From Saccoglossus kowalevskii (taxonomy: Eukaryota; Hemichordata; Enteropneusta; Harrimaniidae): DNA of 40,050 bases. Under the pieces are notes generated by a model. The model was given only the letters and a program-made list of their open reading frames with translations, was not told the DNA's origin and did no database searches. Within the stretch, counting starts at the first letter, position 1, and every line of letters starts with the position of its first letter. The translations under genes were made by a program, and so were the position numbers. The stretch covers positions 183,619-223,668 of the forward strand of contig NW_003138326.1 of assembly GCF_000003605.2 (NCBI RefSeq), written 5' to 3'. Shown here piece after piece: positions 35,596 through 40,050 of this stretch.

Positions 35596-36463
35596 GTGAG
35601 TATACAGTTTAATCACTAAACATGATGTAATATTTTGGTTTGTTATCTCTTTCCATATGCTAGACCCGCCACCTTGTTGTTGATATCTGCTGTCTATTAT
35701 ATACACTACTGTGCTGAGAGGAGTCACAACATAGAATGCAAAGTAATTGAATTCAATTCAATTAGAGAACAAATTTAATCAATATTTAATGTTAGAAGTT
35801 AGGGTATCATGGGGGAAGGTTCCTGTAAACATTGTTCTCAGTTCAGCTGAAAATTAATTCTCTTTAGAAATACCATACCTTAAAAACAAATCAGAGATTT
35901 TTATATTTCTCTCCATATGAAATTATTAATATTTCATAAAACATAACTTACAATGGAGTAGTATGCTATAATGTAAGGAATATTACATTAATGCTATGTG
36001 GCTTCTCACCCACCACACATATTTATGGTAGAAATTAATTTACAAGGTTGTCATAAAATATAATAATAGATAATCAAACATTTATAACATAACCAGCTGC
36101 ATATTCTATAGTATATGAATTTTGAATAAAACTCGTTCCTGATGTTAATAACAAAAAAAAACACCTTTTGAGAACAAATTCTTTTACTCTTGGATACTAT
36201 CTGTATTTAAACAACTATGAAACCCAACACTGCCACATTGTATGTGGAGAAGGGCCTATGGCAAGATAATGTGTGCGACAAAGCTCTTCTCCAAAAAGAG
36301 GTTAATTATTGTTATAAATCACTACCATCAGAATCATGATGTCATGTGTTCAATAAAAGTAACTGTTCACTGGTCTGACTGAACAAAGCAGCAATTCCTC
36401 ATGTTGGAGATGATATTGGGAGTTGCATCAAATCCTGCTTTTCTTGTTCCTGTTGACAGACGT

Positions 36464-36880
36464 CAATGAAAGTTGATTATATCACAATCCAATTCAAGAT
36501 GGTCCCCTGGTAGCCATTTTGTTTGATGAAAATCAATAGTTTTTGTCTGTTTTTGCATTTATCTTCAAATTCACACTGTTCAATTACGTTCAAACTTTGT
36601 TCACAGATAATTGTGTTCTAGGCTATCACTGAAAGTTGATTATGCCACAAAACAATTCTAGATGGTTGCCTGATAGCCATTTTGTTTAACAAAAGTTTTT
36701 GTCCTTTTTTGCATTTATATTCAAAATTTACACTGTCCAATTACATCCATTTTGGCTTATATCTCTATATTCATGCAGTCCGATTAGGTCCAAACTTGGT
36801 TTACAGATAATTGTATTCAAGCATATCAACAACAGTTGATTTGTGTCATAAATAATCCAAGGCTGTAATCTCACTCTGCC
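36464..36880. repeat. Degenerate tandem repeat, about 163-200 bp unit
   Basis: Two and a half copies starting near 36464, 36627 and 36827. Each has GAAAGTTGATTATRYCACAA, a block like TCTAGATGGTTGCCTGATAG followed by CCATTTTG, a TTTTTGTC(T/C)..TTTTTGCATTTAT segment, a TTCAAACTTTGTTCACAGAT-type segment and AATTGTRTTC. The third copy carries about 40 extra bases. The ATGGTxGxCTGGxAGCCAT block is shared with the element at 29621-30378. Confidence 0.75.
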
Positions 36881-38480
36881 TCCTACCTGAGGCCCAGATA
36901 AGCAACAACACTGTCTTGTGCATCAAATGTTTGAGCGACGCTGATTTTAGCGGTTAGACTCATCCAATGTGGAGGGGTCATTGTCAGTTGCTGAGAAAAG
37001 TAAAAATGGAATAATGACACTATCTGTGGCTTGCTCCCTCAGTTATCAACAGTGTATGCGCAGACTACTGCTGTCTCTGCAGCTCACTCCCCTGATTCTT
37101 TTGTTCATGAGGAAAGCTCCCCATACTACTTTGAGGCGAGTGTTATGGCTGGAGTTGATGGATTGATTTGTGTTCCCTATCTTTAAGTTAAAACCAACTG
37201 CCATTTGGGGGCTGGTCCAGCTGTGCTGTGTTCATGCTATTTGTGTCCCCAGTGACCTGCACTGCTAGGCTCTGAATACTAGCATCTTAATCAGGCGCAA
37301 TTTGAAAACTGTCTCGTGCACTAAATCTTACATGTGCTCATTCGAGTTCTGATCTATGCAATTGGTTTGGAGTGAAACAAGACTAGTTCGGAAGATTGCT
37401 CTGGCACTGGCCTAACTGGGCCCAGATGCATGTCAAAATCCATGAAAACATTAATTTCTGGAAAGGGATTCGTAATATTTGCATTTACTATGAAACCAAA
37501 AAAATGCAGAATCTTGATTGTTGGGAAGACATATCCTAAGAGCACCTACACTGAACCAGTCAATCCACTCTCACTATCCACTATTTCACTGGCCTCTCGA
37601 CCAGATTGGTGATTGTGGAAATGAATGCTCATCATATCTAGCCATCATTGGTCCACCATACTCCGTGATACGTATGGCTGCGCTAAAATATGAGGCCCTA
37701 AGAGTGAATGGCTTGCCCCGGCGGCAGTGGTCCAAACAAGTTTAGTCCTAACCAATCACAAGATTTCAGTTTAAAATACCAGTACTCCTGTTGAACAAAT
37801 GTCTCTATGAAAAAAACTTTTAAATACCTGGCCAAAGAAAACATCAGCTTTCCTCAAAGGCAACTCTGGGTCCATAAGTGGCCTACATCATGTGGTTCTG
37901 AGGAGTCCCCCGCCCCTGATGGGCTGGTCACTGATAATCTGGTAGTGTAGATCCCACTTACCGGTACTGTAGTCTCCAAAGGCAAAATGGCATTGGTTGA
38001 TACTTGAAATCATGATGACCAGTTTAGTCCTGCTATAGTCAGTATATCTCAAGGGCTTAGTCTGAGACCTATTAGCAGCTTTACCAGTTCTTTGGTGGAC
38101 CCTGTCACTCTTTGATCAATGAAACAACCAGTGGCTTGCTATGCTCTGGCTTAGCAAACATGTTGCGCACCACCTCATTTGTTTTAAAATTGTGTAACAC
38201 AGGCCCACTTACAAATGACACAATTGTAGTTACTACCTCCTCAGTGCTCTGTAATGAGGGTGCTGCTGAACCCAGTCTTCAGTATTATTGTGTTTCTATG
38301 CGGCTCATTGCCAATAGAATCAAGATAACTAGATGCAGAAATACATGTATTTGCCTGCAACCCTGGAGAGTCAGACCAAGTCTTATCACTTGCACTACTT
38401 ATGCACTCTCAACTTACATCTCAATTGCACTCATGATTATAGGCAATATCCTGCACTTACTTGTGCACTCATAAAAATGT
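36880..38480. pseudogene. GC-richer patch with broken coding-like frames, origin unknown
   Basis: Composition shifts here: less A/T homopolymer, more balanced codon-like sequence, and several moderate open frames on the plus strand (65 codons at 36969, 60 at 37430, 75 at 37518, 120 at 38112), none with a motif I recognise. In another frame, 37005-37187 reads through about 60 codons, from TICGLLPQLSTVYAQTT to DGLICVPYL, before a stop. This looks like a decayed coding element or retrocopy broken by stops and frameshifts, but I could not assign it. No reverse transcriptase YxDD, transposase DDE or zinc-finger pattern was found. It may simply be unusual non-coding DNA. Confidence 0.2.
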
Positions 38481-40050
38481 TATAAATTACATCAAAATTG
38501 CATTTCTTATACAGGCAATATCACTTGTACTTACTAATACATTTGTATAAATAGAATAAACAAATTCAAGATAGCACATACCCACCAGAAACATTTCAAA
38601 CAAATGCAATAATAAGTAAGTACCTTTCCATCACAGGCGAGGGGGAGCATTCTGGTTCTCCTCAACGTCTTGAGAAATTCAAAAAGGTATTTTCAGCCTT
38701 TTACAGACATTACTAATTGTGGTAAAATAAATATGACTGAACAAGTGAAATTGAATACACATGCAGTGGTAGGTTTGAGAAGGAAAAATAACAAATGTGG
38801 TTAGTGTGTTGAAGATGCTTGCATTTTGGTTATGTGTAGAACACAGACAACCAAATGATATGTAGTGTATATGCTTATATGTAATTCTCCAGATGAAAAT
38901 GGCCAGGATTTCTTTATGTGAAAGAATCATAATACAAGTATGTATTGACCTCAATTCTGTCAAGTTACAGTTGTATAGTCTGATGACTGGGCAGCATGTG
39001 TTACTGATCAGCAATTAAAAGCAATGTTGTTTAAATAATTGGCAGCGCACAGTATTATAATCCTGAATAATAATAATCTGGGCTACTTTGTTGCATTGAG
39101 ATACTTGTACATACTTTCCTCTCTAGGTGACAGGAATGGAAATAATGGTATCACAAATTGATTTTTGAAAATGGAATTCAGTATGCTGTGTGCATTTTTT
39201 GGTTTATGAATCACCTAATTGCTTGGTCTTATATTCCATTGTAATATACTTACTTTGAAAATTTTGTTCAATAGAAGGGAGTAGTCTCAAATTCAATATA
39301 GTTCATCTAGAGTAACTGACCTCTTTATTCACCACTGTTTAAAATCAGATAATATAGTTTGTAACCAACCTTTATGTAAGGGTTAGGATTGTGTTGCTAG
39401 GCATGTGTTTGAAGCATTGCGTATGTGATGCAGATTATTTGTGGTTTTGATAGGATCTGTGTATGACTGTGTACCTGGTACTGTAGTGCTACCAGAGCTG
39501 ATAACAATCTTCTTCTTTTGATATTGTTGCATTTCATTCCATTATTTTGTTTTATTCAATCTATAAGCTATTTCAATATGTTATTAGTTGTTCAAATGAA
39601 GTGAATTCGGTCAGATAACAAATAAAGAACCCCTTACAGTGATTGTGTGATTGCCAACTAATCCGTGTTGTTACTGTGTTTTTTTGGCTATCTACAGAAC
39701 AATATTTGATTTTGATGCGCAATATACAAATGCATTAAATAAAAACTTAGTGATACACCCCACCCCAATACACAAAAGTATGTGTATAATTATAGTGGTC
39801 AGCACCTAGCTTATCAAAATGTACATTGCACTAAGTGTTTTATTATACTGACACTTGACAAGTATAAACAACTGGGGTTTACATGTCAGTTAACTTTAAT
39901 ACTTATATATTGATGTACTTTACCTAATAGCCACTGTAAATAACACTACTAATTTATCATGTATACTTTTTTCAAAATTGACAGTTATCTGCTCACTAGA
40001 GCATGTCTGTGTGTGGTATCTTATCATGTACCAAATCATAGTCAAATTGA

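Larger units (their letters stand above)
35596..40050 (+). other. Partial intron 3 of the PDE2A-like gene (runs off the right edge)
   Basis: Starts GTGAGTATACAG. I looked for an exon matching the region that follows LPxV in PDE2A and saw none. Acceptor-like sites at about 39126, 39698 and 39984 are followed by frames that close quickly or do not resemble the family. Apart from the tandem repeat at 36464-36880 and the coding-like patch at 36880-38480, I see only AT-rich, CpG-poor sequence. Confidence 0.7.

Noticed and set aside
39120-40000. Acceptor-like AG sites (about 39126, 39698, 39984) as a possible exon 4 of the PDE2A-like gene.
   Set aside because: Frames after them stop quickly or do not resemble the PDE2A sequence following LPxV.

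Overview
This window is eukaryotic, and I read it as an animal, probably a marine invertebrate. It has no operon-like gene packing. It is AT-rich, has very long introns with GT-AG borders, carries many short non-coding transposons, and shows a sharp CpG-poor / CpG-rich / CpG-poor pattern like that of mosaically methylated invertebrate genomes. Frequent TACATGTA and ACCGGTA words, and a GTCCCCG-bounded repeat of a kind I associate with marine invertebrates, hint at a mollusc-like lophotrochozoan or a basal deuterostome. The clade is a guess.

The one gene I can name is a cGMP-stimulated cyclic-nucleotide phosphodiesterase of the PDE2A type, on the + strand. Only its 5' end is present: a first exon with ATG at 15274-15296, an alternative start at 15564 that runs straight into exon 2 (15614-15716), and exon 3 at 35506-35595 after a 19.8 kb intron. 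The remaining GAF and catalytic exons lie beyond the right edge. The N-terminal layout appears to parallel the mammalian PDE2A1/2A2/2A3 variants. The peptide MVLVLYHVLAAAFFYYR is very close to the PDE2A2 leader as I remember it. A further possible first exon at 8870-8887 would join exon 3 in frame, as PDE2A1 does.

Layout. 1-205 is a minisatellite in the last intron of an unidentified + strand gene, whose terminal coding exon is 327-380, with poly(A) signals just downstream. 1633-4108 is a minisatellite of about 80 units of 28-31 bp, about 40 of which carry a perfect AP-1 core (TGACTCA). 4109-6290 is CpG-poor, gene-free sequence ending near two more AATAAA signals. 6290-16100 is a CpG-rich domain that holds the promoter candidates, two MITEs and the PDE2A first exons. 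15717-35505 is the giant PDE2A intron, with several non-autonomous DNA transposons, foldback elements and simple repeats. 35596-40050 is the next intron, incomplete, with a degenerate tandem repeat and a patch of broken, coding-like sequence at 36880-38480.

I saw no tRNA, rRNA, CRISPR array, intact transposase or reverse transcriptase. Most open frames longer than 60 codons lie in AT-rich introns or inside repeats and show no family resemblance.
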